Shown one piece after another: positions 56,955 through 64,000 of a stretch of 64,000 bases of DNA. This stretch comes from Candidatus Phycosocius bacilliformis (GTDB lineage: Bacteria > Pseudomonadota > Alphaproteobacteria > Caulobacterales > Aquidulcibacteraceae). Within the stretch, counting starts at the first letter, position 1, and the number at the start of each line of letters is the position of its first letter. The DNA lies in the NCBI RefSeq assembly GCF_003112735.1, contig NZ_BFBR01000005.1:62001-126000 (forward strand), in the 5' to 3' direction. The notes beneath the pieces were generated by a model that had not been told where the DNA came from, ran no database searches, and worked only from the letters and a program-made list of their open reading frames with translations. The position numbers were made by a program, and so were the translations under genes.

Positions 56955-59543
56955 ATGGCGGATAATTCAGACGATGAGGTATGGGCCCGGGTCCGCGACG
57001 AAGCGCAGATCAGCGAGTCTGCCAAACGCATCGCCAAGGCCGCCCAACGTATGAAAGATTTGGAATTGCAAGAACAGGCCAAGGGCCTAAGCCCGGTTGA
57101 GATGGCCGAAGCAGAGGCCACCGCCGGGGAGCTTGAACCGCGTCCAGACCAAGAGCCTGTCGATCCTACCACCAAAATGCCTTGGCAAACCTCAACCGAG
57201 GAGCCCGACGGTGGCGCGCCGATCAAACGGCGGCGCCCTAAACCGGCCCCAACCCTTTTGTATGGGTCGATTGGGGTTGCCCTGATCTGGGTTGCCGGCG
57301 TTGGTGCCTATATCGTGCAGAATATTGGCGTATTGGGGGCCAGTGACGCCGCGCTGCTCTTGAGTTTTGCGGTCTTGTTGTTCGGCCCTGCCTTCGCCCT
57401 GTTGGCGGGCCTCATGGGCGAAAGCATCGCCAAGTCAAACCGGGAGTCGCGGCAATTGATTGCCGCTGCCCGACGTTTGTTGCAGCCAAGCAATCAGTCT
57501 GAAGGTGCCATCCGTACCACTGCCCAAGCGATTCAAAGCGAGATCAGCCGTCTGGAAGGCGCGCTTGGACAAGTGGCGGAGCGTTTGGCACAGATTGAAG
57601 GCCGGGTTGAAAGCCGCACCTTGGCACTGAGCCAAGCTGGTGAGGCCGCCCGTGGCAGTGCCGACAGTCTGGCCCAAACGATGGAGCAAGAGCGTCAGCG
57701 CCTCGATAAATTGCTGGCGGCCCTGTCGGACATGACGACCAGTGCGGCCAACACCACCCAGATCGCTACCCAAGGCCTCGACGCGCGCGCGACGCGCTTG
57801 GCCGAAGCGGCCCAAGGCCTCGCCAGCCAATCAACTCAAGCCTCTGAACTGGCATTGTCGGCGGCAGAGCGGCTTGATCAAGCCGCAGCGCGCGCTGCTG
57901 CTGCGATTGCCGATCTCGATACTGCCGCCTCGCGCGGTGAAGGGGCGCTGGCCCGTGCCCATGATCTGATGGTGCTGGCCCGCCTGCGCGCCGATGAGGC
58001 GGTAAGCAGCGTGGATGGGGCCGTTCAATCGCTGACCACGGCCGCTCAATCGGCCACCGATACCGCTTTGTCCGCAGCCAGCACGATTGCCGGAAAGACG
58101 CAGGAAACCCGCGATATCAGTCTGGCAACGCTGGAAGAGGTGCGGGCCGCAGCTGAGGCCAATGCACGCCTGGCTGCAGACTCCCTGCGCGCTGAAGCCG
58201 CGGCGGCACGCTTGGCTGGGGAAGAAACATTGGCGGCCCTACGCGCCAGCGGCGACGCCATTCGCCAAGCCGCCGAGGAGGCGCGTCGCCGGGCCGCCGA
58301 ACAAGATAGCGAAACCCAATTGCGCCTTGATAGCGCCCGCCAAGCAGCCTTTGAGGCTGGCAAGGAGGCAGATCAATTCTTGTCGGGCCGTCTGAAAGAC
58401 GCCCAAAGCATGATTGAGAAATCAGCCGGTTTGCTTGATCAGACCGGGGCGCGCATTCAAGAGCGCTTCTCCGCCCTGGCGGCGGCCTGTGCAGATCAGG
58501 CCCGGTCGGTTGAAGATATTCTCGATGGCTTAGATCGGCGCCTGTCGAGCCTGCCTCAAGAGGCTGATGCCCGCGCCCGCGCCATCGAAGCGGCTTTGAA
58601 TGAAACCTTGAGCCGTTTGAACGCAGCCGGAAAGCGCGCAGCAGAAGAAACTGCCGCCCTGGATGAAGCCTTCCAAGTGCGCCTTCGCGATTCCTATTCG
58701 GCATTGGGTGAGGTTGTCCAACGTCTGGGCGGCCTGTCCGGCGTTTTGACCCCGGTCGCCCCCATGTTGAAGCCCGCCCCGGCCCCGGTCATAACCTCGC
58801 CTGTCGTAGCGGTGGCGCCACCACCACCACCACCACCGCCGCCGCCTCCTCCGCCACCACCTCCTCCGCCACCACCTCCTCCGCCGCCGCCACCGCCGCC
58901 GCCACCGCCGCCTCCGGAACCTGAGGTGGCCGCTGAGGTGCCGGCGATGCCCGTCCCAGTATCAGAGCCTGCCCCCACTCTCCCTGACGTGGCGCAGGTG
59001 GCTCAAGGCTTGGCCACGCCCGACGGCAGCCAATCAGCTGCGCCGATTGCCGACGAGGACGTTTTGGATTTGCGCGCAACCCCGCTGCGTGGTCGGCTGA
59101 CCATTTCAAGCCCGGTCCCGGTTGAGGACGATCCTTTCGCCGACCTGCAGATCGACCGGAATGGGGCTCCTTTAGGGGGGCAATCAGGCTCGTGGAGCTG
59201 GAAGCAAGTGCTGTCGAGCCTTGATTCCAAATCGCCCAATCCTGAAGGGCAACGCATTATGGCGCTGATGGAGGAACTCCAGCTTGACCAGATCATTGAT
59301 GAGGCCGCGCTTGACCGGCTGCGGGCGCTGGCCAGTCGCTCACGCGATCAAGCGCGTCGGGCCACGCGTGAGGTTGCTGGCAATAGCGTCAAGGCAATGC
59401 GGCTGCGTTTGAAGACAGATGTGGACCTGCGTGCCAGCGTCGTGCGCTTTGTGGAGGCACGTCGCGAAGCAGCTGCACGGGGCCGCCTCACCGGACATGA
59501 AGCCCGGATTTACTTGGTGGCCGACGCTTCCTTCGAGGCATAA
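56955..59543 (+). CDS. TipN-like polar coiled-coil protein with polyproline tract
   Basis: An 862-residue protein. It has a short cytoplasmic start, a pair of membrane helices at about residues 101-123 and 132-154, a very long Ala/Gln/Glu-rich coiled coil (about 165-600) with heptad-like leucines and alanines, 33 consecutive prolines at residues 622-654, and a conserved-looking C-terminus (WSWKQVLSSLDSK to the DRLRALASRSRDQA region and on to VRFVEARREAAARG). This plan matches TipN of Caulobacter, the birth-scar marker that sets new-pole identity, flagellum position and ParA movement. Identity as a TipN orthologue is inference from architecture. Its 3' end overlaps the convergent lipoprotein gene by 34 bases. 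Confidence 0.68.
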   Translation: MADNSDDEVWARVRDEAQISESAKRIAKAAQRMKDLELQEQAKGLSPVEMAEAEATAGELEPRPDQEPVDPTTKMPWQTSTEEPDGGAPIKRRRPKPAPTLLYGSIGVALIWVAGVGAYIVQNIGVLGASDAALLLSFAVLLFGPAFALLAGLMGESIAKSNRESRQLIAAARRLLQPSNQSEGAIRTTAQAIQSEISRLEGALGQVAERLAQIEGRVESRTLALSQAGEAARGSADSLAQTMEQERQRLDKLLAALSDMTTSAANTTQIATQGLDARATRLAEAAQGLASQSTQASELALSAAERLDQAAARAAAAIADLDTAASRGEGALARAHDLMVLARLRADEAVSSVDGAVQSLTTAAQSATDTALSAASTIAGKTQETRDISLATLEEVRAAAEANARLAADSLRAEAAAARLAGEETLAALRASGDAIRQAAEEARRRAAEQDSETQLRLDSARQAAFEAGKEADQFLSGRLKDAQSMIEKSAGLLDQTGARIQERFSALAAACADQARSVEDILDGLDRRLSSLPQEADARARAIEAALNETLSRLNAAGKRAAEETAALDEAFQVRLRDSYSALGEVVQRLGGLSGVLTPVAPMLKPAPAPVITSPVVAVAPPPPPPPPPPPPPPPPPPPPPPPPPPPPPPPPPEPEVAAEVPAMPVPVSEPAPTLPDVAQVAQGLATPDGSQSAAPIADEDVLDLRATPLRGRLTISSPVPVEDDPFADLQIDRNGAPLGGQSGSWSWKQVLSSLDSKSPNPEGQRIMALMEELQLDQIIDEAALDRLRALASRSRDQARRATREVAGNSVKAMRLRLKTDVDLRASVVRFVEARREAAARGRLTGHEARIYLVADASFEA

Positions 59544-60169
59544 TCCGCACCCGCAGCCGCCACTGCCCAAACCATTGCCTTCTGGGCAAAATTGCGGGTG
59601 GCCTGCTCAAGCGCACGGGCTGGCTGGGTCACATCACCGCGCAGAGCAGGTGCTTCGCCAACAATCACTTGCGATGCCAGGGGCTTGCCCGAATAGACGT
59701 CGATCAAGCGGGCTGTCGCTTCAATTCGCGCCACACCCTTGGTGCGGCCTTGAGGCTCGGTCACTTGGAAGGCGCTGACGTCAAAATGCAATTCATAATC
59801 TGGCCGCGCAATCGTCACGGCCCGGACTGCAGCCCGAGCCGCCCCGGCACGGTCAAAGGTTTCCAACACAACATTCTGAATCGACAAAGGTGCCGTCGAG
59901 GACAAACGCAGGCCCTCCACATAAGCAAAGGTGCGGTCCTTGCGCAGCACCACCACCTGACTACCCACCATCAAAGCGGGCATGGTGGGTTCGCCGATCC
60001 CGATGGTGAAGGCAGCCTGCTTATCCAGACGGGCCACTGCAGGATCAGCCCGCAAATCGACAATGGCAGGCGGCTTGCCCGGTTTGGGCAGCAGGGTGAT
60101 GCAGCCAGCCAAAGGTGCCGCCATCATTGAGATGGCAAGGAGGAGGCCAAGTCGTTGTTTCGCGCTCAT
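59510..60169 (-). CDS. ABC-type transport auxiliary lipoprotein (PqiC/MlaB-neighbour family)
   Basis: A 219-residue lipoprotein with signal LLLAISMMAAPLAGC (Cys at about residue 23) and a PqiC-like ABC_trans_aux fold (PF03886 type): alternating strands and helices with VDLRADPAVA, VVLRKDRTFAYVEGLRLS and a C-terminal helical half. Family members help MCE systems move lipids at the outer membrane or bridge PqiB-like tubes. Start ATG at 60169 overlaps the mlaD stop by four bases, so it is the last gene of the mla operon. Confidence 0.78.
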   Translation of the reverse strand: MSAKQRLGLLLAISMMAAPLAGCITLLPKPGKPPAIVDLRADPAVARLDKQAAFTIGIGEPTMPALMVGSQVVVLRKDRTFAYVEGLRLSSTAPLSIQNVVLETFDRAGAARAAVRAVTIARPDYELHFDVSAFQVTEPQGRTKGVARIEATARLIDVYSGKPLASQVIVGEAPALRGDVTQPARALEQATRNFAQKAMVWAVAAAGADYASKEASATK

Positions 60170-61260
60170 TGTTTCCACTTCACGGTCGCGGTGGGAGGTC
60201 GGTTGACCAGATCCAGCGGATTCTGATTGATCTGTTGGCCGAGGGCATTGAATGTCATCGAGGTATTGCGCACCTCTTGGGCTGCACGGCTCATGTCCGG
60301 CAGGGTCTGATCCGCTCCAATTTTGAAGAAGCTGTCAATCGACACCACCGCCCGATTGGTATTGTCCACAAGGCTGCCGAATTGGCTGGTGGTGGTGCGC
60401 AGCGCTACAGCAGTCTCATTGAATTCTTTCATCGTGGACTGGGCCTGATCCAATGTCTCCATCGTCTTGGCTAAGGTCAATTCCGCCCCGCCCGACAAAG
60501 AATTGGCATCCTCAGTCAAGCCATCAACCAGAAGCCTCGACGAACTGACCAGCGCCAAGGATTCTTTGCCCAGACTGTCGGTTTGCACCATTAGATTCTT
60601 GCCGAGCGCGTCATAAGTCGCCGCCGTCAGTGTAGCTTGATCGGTAAATTTCCGGGCCGATTGGGCAAATAATGTGGCTTCTTGGGTGGTTTGACGGAAG
60701 GAGGCCGCCGCCAAACTGGCTTCCCGCAAAGTCTGCGAGAAATATTCGATATTGTCTGCATCCAGCAATTTATTGAGGCGGGCGACAGCTTCCATCGATG
60801 TCGAAATCACGCCCTGTCCATCGCTGAGCAAACGATCAAGCTGGCCGCGCTGGCTGCGAATAACAGGCGGGCTTTGTCCCATTCGGGCATACATTCGTTT
60901 GGCCCCGTCCGACCCGGCAAGGATTTGGATATAGGTTGAGCCGGTCAAGCCCGAGGGTTCAAGTTGAGCAATCGAATCGGTCTTGACCGGTGTGGCACTC
61001 TGCACACGAATCCGGGCGATAACGTCCTTGGGATTGTCAGGCTTCAAGCGCAGATCTGTCACCTCGCCAACCTTGATGCCGTTGAAGCGCACTTCCCCGC
61101 CGATCTCCAGACCGCGCACCGGGCCTTCGAACACGACATCATATTGGGTGCCTTGGCGGTTGACGCCCGAACTGCCCATCCAGACGGTAAAGATGACGGC
61201 CGCCAGGATGCTCAAGATCGTGAACATACCGATCATGATGTAATTGGCCCGTGTTTCCAT
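60166..61260 (-). CDS. mlaD: MCE-domain phospholipid transport protein MlaD-like
   Basis: A 364-residue single-pass protein with a helix at about residues 10-30 (MFTILSILAAVIFTVWM), one MCE domain (about 38-115: QGTQYDVVFEGPVRGLEIGGEVRFNGIKVGEV), and a long coiled-coil C-terminus (about 160-350). MCE proteins form hexameric rings that pass lipids between membranes; the long tail is typical of alphaproteobacterial versions, longer than E. coli MlaD. It lies in the operon mlaE-mlaF-mlaD-lipoprotein. Confidence 0.9.
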   Translation of the reverse strand: METRANYIMIGMFTILSILAAVIFTVWMGSSGVNRQGTQYDVVFEGPVRGLEIGGEVRFNGIKVGEVTDLRLKPDNPKDVIARIRVQSATPVKTDSIAQLEPSGLTGSTYIQILAGSDGAKRMYARMGQSPPVIRSQRGQLDRLLSDGQGVISTSMEAVARLNKLLDADNIEYFSQTLREASLAAASFRQTTQEATLFAQSARKFTDQATLTAATYDALGKNLMVQTDSLGKESLALVSSSRLLVDGLTEDANSLSGGAELTLAKTMETLDQAQSTMKEFNETAVALRTTTSQFGSLVDNTNRAVVSIDSFFKIGADQTLPDMSRAAQEVRNTSMTFNALGQQINQNPLDLVNRPPTATVKWKQ

Positions 61261-61329
61261 CTTCTCCTCCTGCTGTCGATCCTGGCCGATCTGTCATCAG
61301 ATCGGCGCATCTCTCAGCTCTCTTATCGC

Positions 61330-62130
61330 TCAACCCAAAGCGGCCCGACCACGCGGTCCACCAAAATAATCTGCCAACCAGCCGGTGGCATGTTCGCGCA
61401 AATGATCCAATGGACCGATAGCGGCAACCTTGCCATCTGCCAATGCCGCCACCCGGTCACAGGCGTCTCGCAAGGTGTCGAGATCATGCGTAATCAGAAA
61501 AATCGTCAAGCCCAATGTCTCTTTTAGCTCATTGACCAGCGCATCAAACCGACCTGCGGTGATTGGATCGAGGCCCGCGGTTGGTTCGTCGAGAAACAAG
61601 ATATCGGGGTCCAAGGCGATGGCGCGTGCCAATGCCGCCCGCTTGCGCATCCCGCCCGACAATTCTGCGGGCAATTTCCCCGCCGACGACAGGGGCAAGC
61701 CCGCCATTTGGATTTTGAGATCGGCGATCTCCAGACTCAGTCCCGGCGGCAAATTGGTATGCTCACGCAGGGGGATCAGCACATTTTCACGCACAGTCAG
61801 GTTTGAAAACAACGCACCGTCTTGGAACATCACGCCCCATCGAGAATCAAGGGCTTTGCGTTCGGCGGGATCAGATGACCACACATCATGCCCCAAGACA
61901 CGGACTTCACCTTCAGAGGGTGGCCGCAGACCGATGATAGAGCGCATCAACACCGACTTGCCCGTCCCCGATCCGCCAACGATGCCAATGGTCTCGCCCC
62001 GCAAAATATCGAGATCAAGATGTTCATGAATGACGACGGGTCCAAAGCGATTGGCGATGCCGCGCAGGCGGATCGCCACGGCCGCGTCCGGCAAATCCAG
62101 GATGGGGGTGATGGCATCAGCCGGGCTCAT
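61330..62130 (-). CDS. mlaF: ABC transporter ATPase MlaF-like
   Basis: A 266-residue ATPase of the phospholipid transporter. Walker A is GGSGTGKS (residues 52-59), the signature is LSGGMRKRAALARA, Walker B ILFLDEPTAGLDP, and the H-loop lies in LITHDLDTLRDA. The start ATG at 62130 overlaps the mlaE stop; an upstream frame extending toward 62319 runs through mlaE and is not the real start. It powers the MlaE permease. Confidence 0.92.
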   Translation of the reverse strand: MSPADAITPILDLPDAAVAIRLRGIANRFGPVVIHEHLDLDILRGETIGIVGGSGTGKSVLMRSIIGLRPPSEGEVRVLGHDVWSSDPAERKALDSRWGVMFQDGALFSNLTVRENVLIPLREHTNLPPGLSLEIADLKIQMAGLPLSSAGKLPAELSGGMRKRAALARAIALDPDILFLDEPTAGLDPITAGRFDALVNELKETLGLTIFLITHDLDTLRDACDRVAALADGKVAAIGPLDHLREHATGWLADYFGGPRGRAALG

Positions 62131-63374
62131 ATACCCAGCTCCATATAAATCAGGGCGAAAATGGCCTCGACCACAATCACCATGAACAAGGCCTGCACCA
62201 CCGATGCGGTTGTCCGTTGGCCCAGCGAGATCACATCGCTTTCCACATTCAAGCCCTGTCGGCAGCCGATAATGGCGATGATGAAAGCAAACACAGGTGC
62301 CTTGCCCATACCGGCCCAAAACTGGTCGACTCCGACATTGTCATTCAACCGGTTGAAAAACAGGGTTGGGCTGATGTCGAGGGTGATCATGGTCACAATC
62401 GCCCCGCCTGCAATCCCTGCCAGCATGGCCAGAAACGTGAGGATGGGGAACATTACCAACAGTGCGATCACCCGTGGGATCACCAGCATTTCCATCGGAC
62501 TGAGACCCAATATGCGCATGGCATCAATTTCTTGGGTCATCTTCATTGAGCCGATCTGAGCAGTGAATGAGGAATCCGAGCGCCCCGCCAGAATGATGGC
62601 AGTGATCAGCACCCCAAATTCGCGCAGAACTGCATAGCCGACCAATTCGATGGTAAAGACAGACGCCCCGAAATCCTGCAAAATCGTCTTGCCTAAAAAG
62701 GCGATCACGGCCCCGATAAAGAAAGACAACGTGACCACAATGGGTACCGCATTAAGGCCCGCACTTTCAGCCACCGCAAAGGTTGGCAGCCAGCGAACGC
62801 GACCTGGATTGGCAATGGCCTTGCCAAATGCCACCACGGTTTCCCCAAAGAAGCCGACCGTGTCGATGGCTTCTTCATAGACGTCAACGACACTGCGACC
62901 GATGCGGTCAAGCAATTCCTGCCAAACCGGCATCGGTGGGGGAATCTCTGGCTTAACCCCGACATATTTGCGCACTTCATTGAATAGCCGCCCGGCCACG
63001 GCGTGATCACCGATCATGCGGGCGGGGGCTGTCGGGCTTGATGCCAAGGACAGCTCAATCACATAGGCCCCGGCGGTATCAAGATCATCCAAGCCACTGA
63101 CATCGACAATCGCAGGGCGGCTATCACCCAGCTCGCGCAGGGCGCGCAATTGCGCGTCAACCGGGCCGATGGTCTGAATTGTCCAGTCGCCCATGACCCG
63201 CAGAACCGGGACGGGTCCGCTTTGATCCAACTCGAACTGGGCGTCCTGGTCGGGCAAGAATGGGCCTCTCTGGCTGACAATCTCTTCAATCGTGTCAATC
63301 GGTTCGAAGCCGACTGACTGGAAACCCCTTGTGCACAAGCCTGCGGATGAAGTCCAGACGCAAGCACTAAGCAA
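62127..63374 (-). CDS. mlaE: MlaE-family permease with N-terminal STAS domain
   Basis: A 415-residue permease. Residues about 45-135 form a STAS-like domain (RVMGDWTIQTIGPVDAQLRALRELG and IVDVSGLDDLDTAGAYVIELSL), which in other species is a separate protein (MlaB). The rest is the MlaE permease with five to six helices; EFGVLITAIILAGRSDSSFTAQIGSM holds the MlaE signature, and SSFTAQIG is typical. The N-terminus is uncertain: 63374 reads TTG, and a TTG at 63338 is also possible. The gene leads the operon and is divergent from the epimerase. Confidence 0.9.
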   Translation of the reverse strand: MLSACVWTSSAGLCTRGFQSVGFEPIDTIEEIVSQRGPFLPDQDAQFELDQSGPVPVLRVMGDWTIQTIGPVDAQLRALRELGDSRPAIVDVSGLDDLDTAGAYVIELSLASSPTAPARMIGDHAVAGRLFNEVRKYVGVKPEIPPPMPVWQELLDRIGRSVVDVYEEAIDTVGFFGETVVAFGKAIANPGRVRWLPTFAVAESAGLNAVPIVVTLSFFIGAVIAFLGKTILQDFGASVFTIELVGYAVLREFGVLITAIILAGRSDSSFTAQIGSMKMTQEIDAMRILGLSPMEMLVIPRVIALLVMFPILTFLAMLAGIAGGAIVTMITLDISPTLFFNRLNDNVGVDQFWAGMGKAPVFAFIIAIIGCRQGLNVESDVISLGQRTTASVVQALFMVIVVEAIFALIYMELGI

Positions 63375-63439
63375 AGCACCAAATGCACCTGCTGTGGCCT
63401 TCTGCTTCGCAAAGCCGACAAAAGCAGTTAAGGAACCCC

Positions 63440-64000
63440 ATGCAGTTTCAAGTCGACACAGAAATTTGGCCGCTCAAAGGTGTTTTTCGGATCGCGCGCG
63501 GGGCCAGAACCCATGCGCAAGTCGTCACGATACGCCTAGCAGACAAGGGCTGTGTCGGCCGTGGCGAATGTGTGCCCTATGCCCGCTATCAGGAAGATTG
63601 CGAAAGTGTGGTCGCTCAACTTGAAGCCGTCCGCGCTGAGATTGAGGCCGGGATCACGCTCGAGGATTGCCAAGACTTGCTGCCGCCGGGGGCGGCCCGC
63701 AACGCCCTGGATTGCGCGCTTTGGGACCTTCGCGCCAAGAGCGAAGGCCGGCCAGTTTGGGAGCTGGCTGGACTGCCCCAGCCAAAACCCGTGGTGACCG
63801 CATTTACCATCTCGCTGGACACGCCTGAGGCAATGACCAATGCCGCCTTAGCCGCCAAAGGCCGGCCAATTTTGAAGGTCAAGATCGGGGGAGACCATGA
63901 CCTCGATTGTGTGCGGGCTGTCGCCAAGGCTCGGCCCGATGCGCGCCTGATTGTGGATGCCAATGAGGGCATGGCCCCTGACACGCTGCCGGGATTATTG
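63440..64000 (+). CDS. Dipeptide epimerase, enolase superfamily (3' end beyond window)
   Basis: The first 187 residues of an enolase-superfamily protein of the L-Ala-D/L-Glu epimerase type (YcjG/YkfB), used in cell-wall peptide recycling. The KxK catalytic lysine motif is K146-V-K148 in LKVKIGG, and the first metal ligand Asp173 lies in IVDANEG; the second Lys motif and other ligands lie beyond the window. The ATG at 63440 has AAGGA four to six bases upstream. Divergent from mlaE by about 65 bases. It fits with nagZ as a recycling enzyme. The substrate is inferred from family. Confidence 0.85.
   Translation, partial: MQFQVDTEIWPLKGVFRIARGARTHAQVVTIRLADKGCVGRGECVPYARYQEDCESVVAQLEAVRAEIEAGITLEDCQDLLPPGAARNALDCALWDLRAKSEGRPVWELAGLPQPKPVVTAFTISLDTPEAMTNAALAAKGRPILKVKIGGDHDLDCVRAVAKARPDARLIVDANEGMAPDTLPGLL

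Noticed and set aside
58694-58978. Open frame on the minus strand giving a long glycine run
   Set aside because: It is the reverse of the polyproline tract of the TipN-like gene; the glycine run is a by-product of the Pro codons.
62131-62319. Upstream extension of the mlaF frame
   Set aside because: It runs inside mlaE in another frame and has a composition unlike ABC proteins; the ATG at 62130 overlaps the mlaE stop.

Overview
The window reads as chromosomal DNA of an alphaproteobacterium, probably of the Caulobacterales/Maricaulales type. The evidence is gene content and order: midA-pgeF-prs, lspA followed by a DUF3035/BamF-like lipoprotein, pyrB with a pseudo-dihydroorotase, plsY-dprA-topA-rnr, the run SPOR-nagZ-scpA-scpB-tatA-tatB-tatC with dgt and erpA, a TipN-like polarity protein, and an mla-type ABC operon. 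Most of the DNA is GC-rich and tightly packed, with many 4-nt ATGA or 8-nt stop/start overlaps that indicate translational coupling. The genus cannot be fixed from this sequence alone.

Layout. 1-13.9 kb: cell-wall and nucleotide housekeeping (midA end, pgeF, prs), icd, trmJ, a membrane acyltransferase, rluB, a CPBP protease coupled to comF, a methyltransferase, a Flp pilin coupled to a MutT-like gene, argJ and a WYL regulator. 13.9-27.7 kb: lspA, the BamF-like lipoprotein, mutL, a NUDIX/methyltransferase/pyrB/pyrC-like run, then plsY, dprA, topA and rnr, with one small gene on the opposite strand. 27.9-34.5 kb (minus strand): tatC, tatB, tatA, scpB, scpA, nagZ, a SPOR protein and dgt, facing erpA. 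34.7-43.0 kb: nitroreductase, a secreted protein, xthA, a six-helix membrane protein, trmFO, an EEP-family phosphohydrolase, an enoyl-CoA hydratase, a serine hydrolase and an HPP protein.

43.0-52.3 kb starts with an AT-rich intergenic stretch, then a TadG-like von Willebrand protein, a lipoprotein, a symporter, a second acyltransferase, an NTF2-like protein, an aminotransferase, a LysR regulator, chorismate mutase, an Hpt protein, a Trp/Arg-rich secreted protein and tRNA-Lys(CTT). 52.3-56.9 kb, just after the tRNA, differs from the rest: it is AT-richer and gene-poor, has degenerate repeats and strong hairpins, and carries an orphan gene, a lipoprotein hydrolase, and a TetR gene divergent from a small membrane protein with a double palindromic operator. 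It looks like an eroded island, though no integrase or attachment-site duplication is seen. 57.0-64.0 kb: a TipN-like coiled-coil protein with 33 consecutive prolines, an mlaE-mlaF-mlaD-lipoprotein operon on the minus strand, and the start of a dipeptide epimerase.

Functionally the core genes cover nucleotide supply (prs, pyrB, pyrC-like, dgt), chromosome upkeep (scpAB, topA, mutL, dprA, xthA), RNA processing (rnr, trmJ, trmFO, rluB), export and envelope building (tatABC, lspA, BamF-like, plsY, nagZ, SPOR, mla). The most interesting leads are the metal-site-deficient dihydroorotase homologue, an acyltransferase lacking its family histidine, the pilin/MutT coupling, the polyproline polarity protein, the TetR operator module and the post-tRNA repeat and hairpin region.
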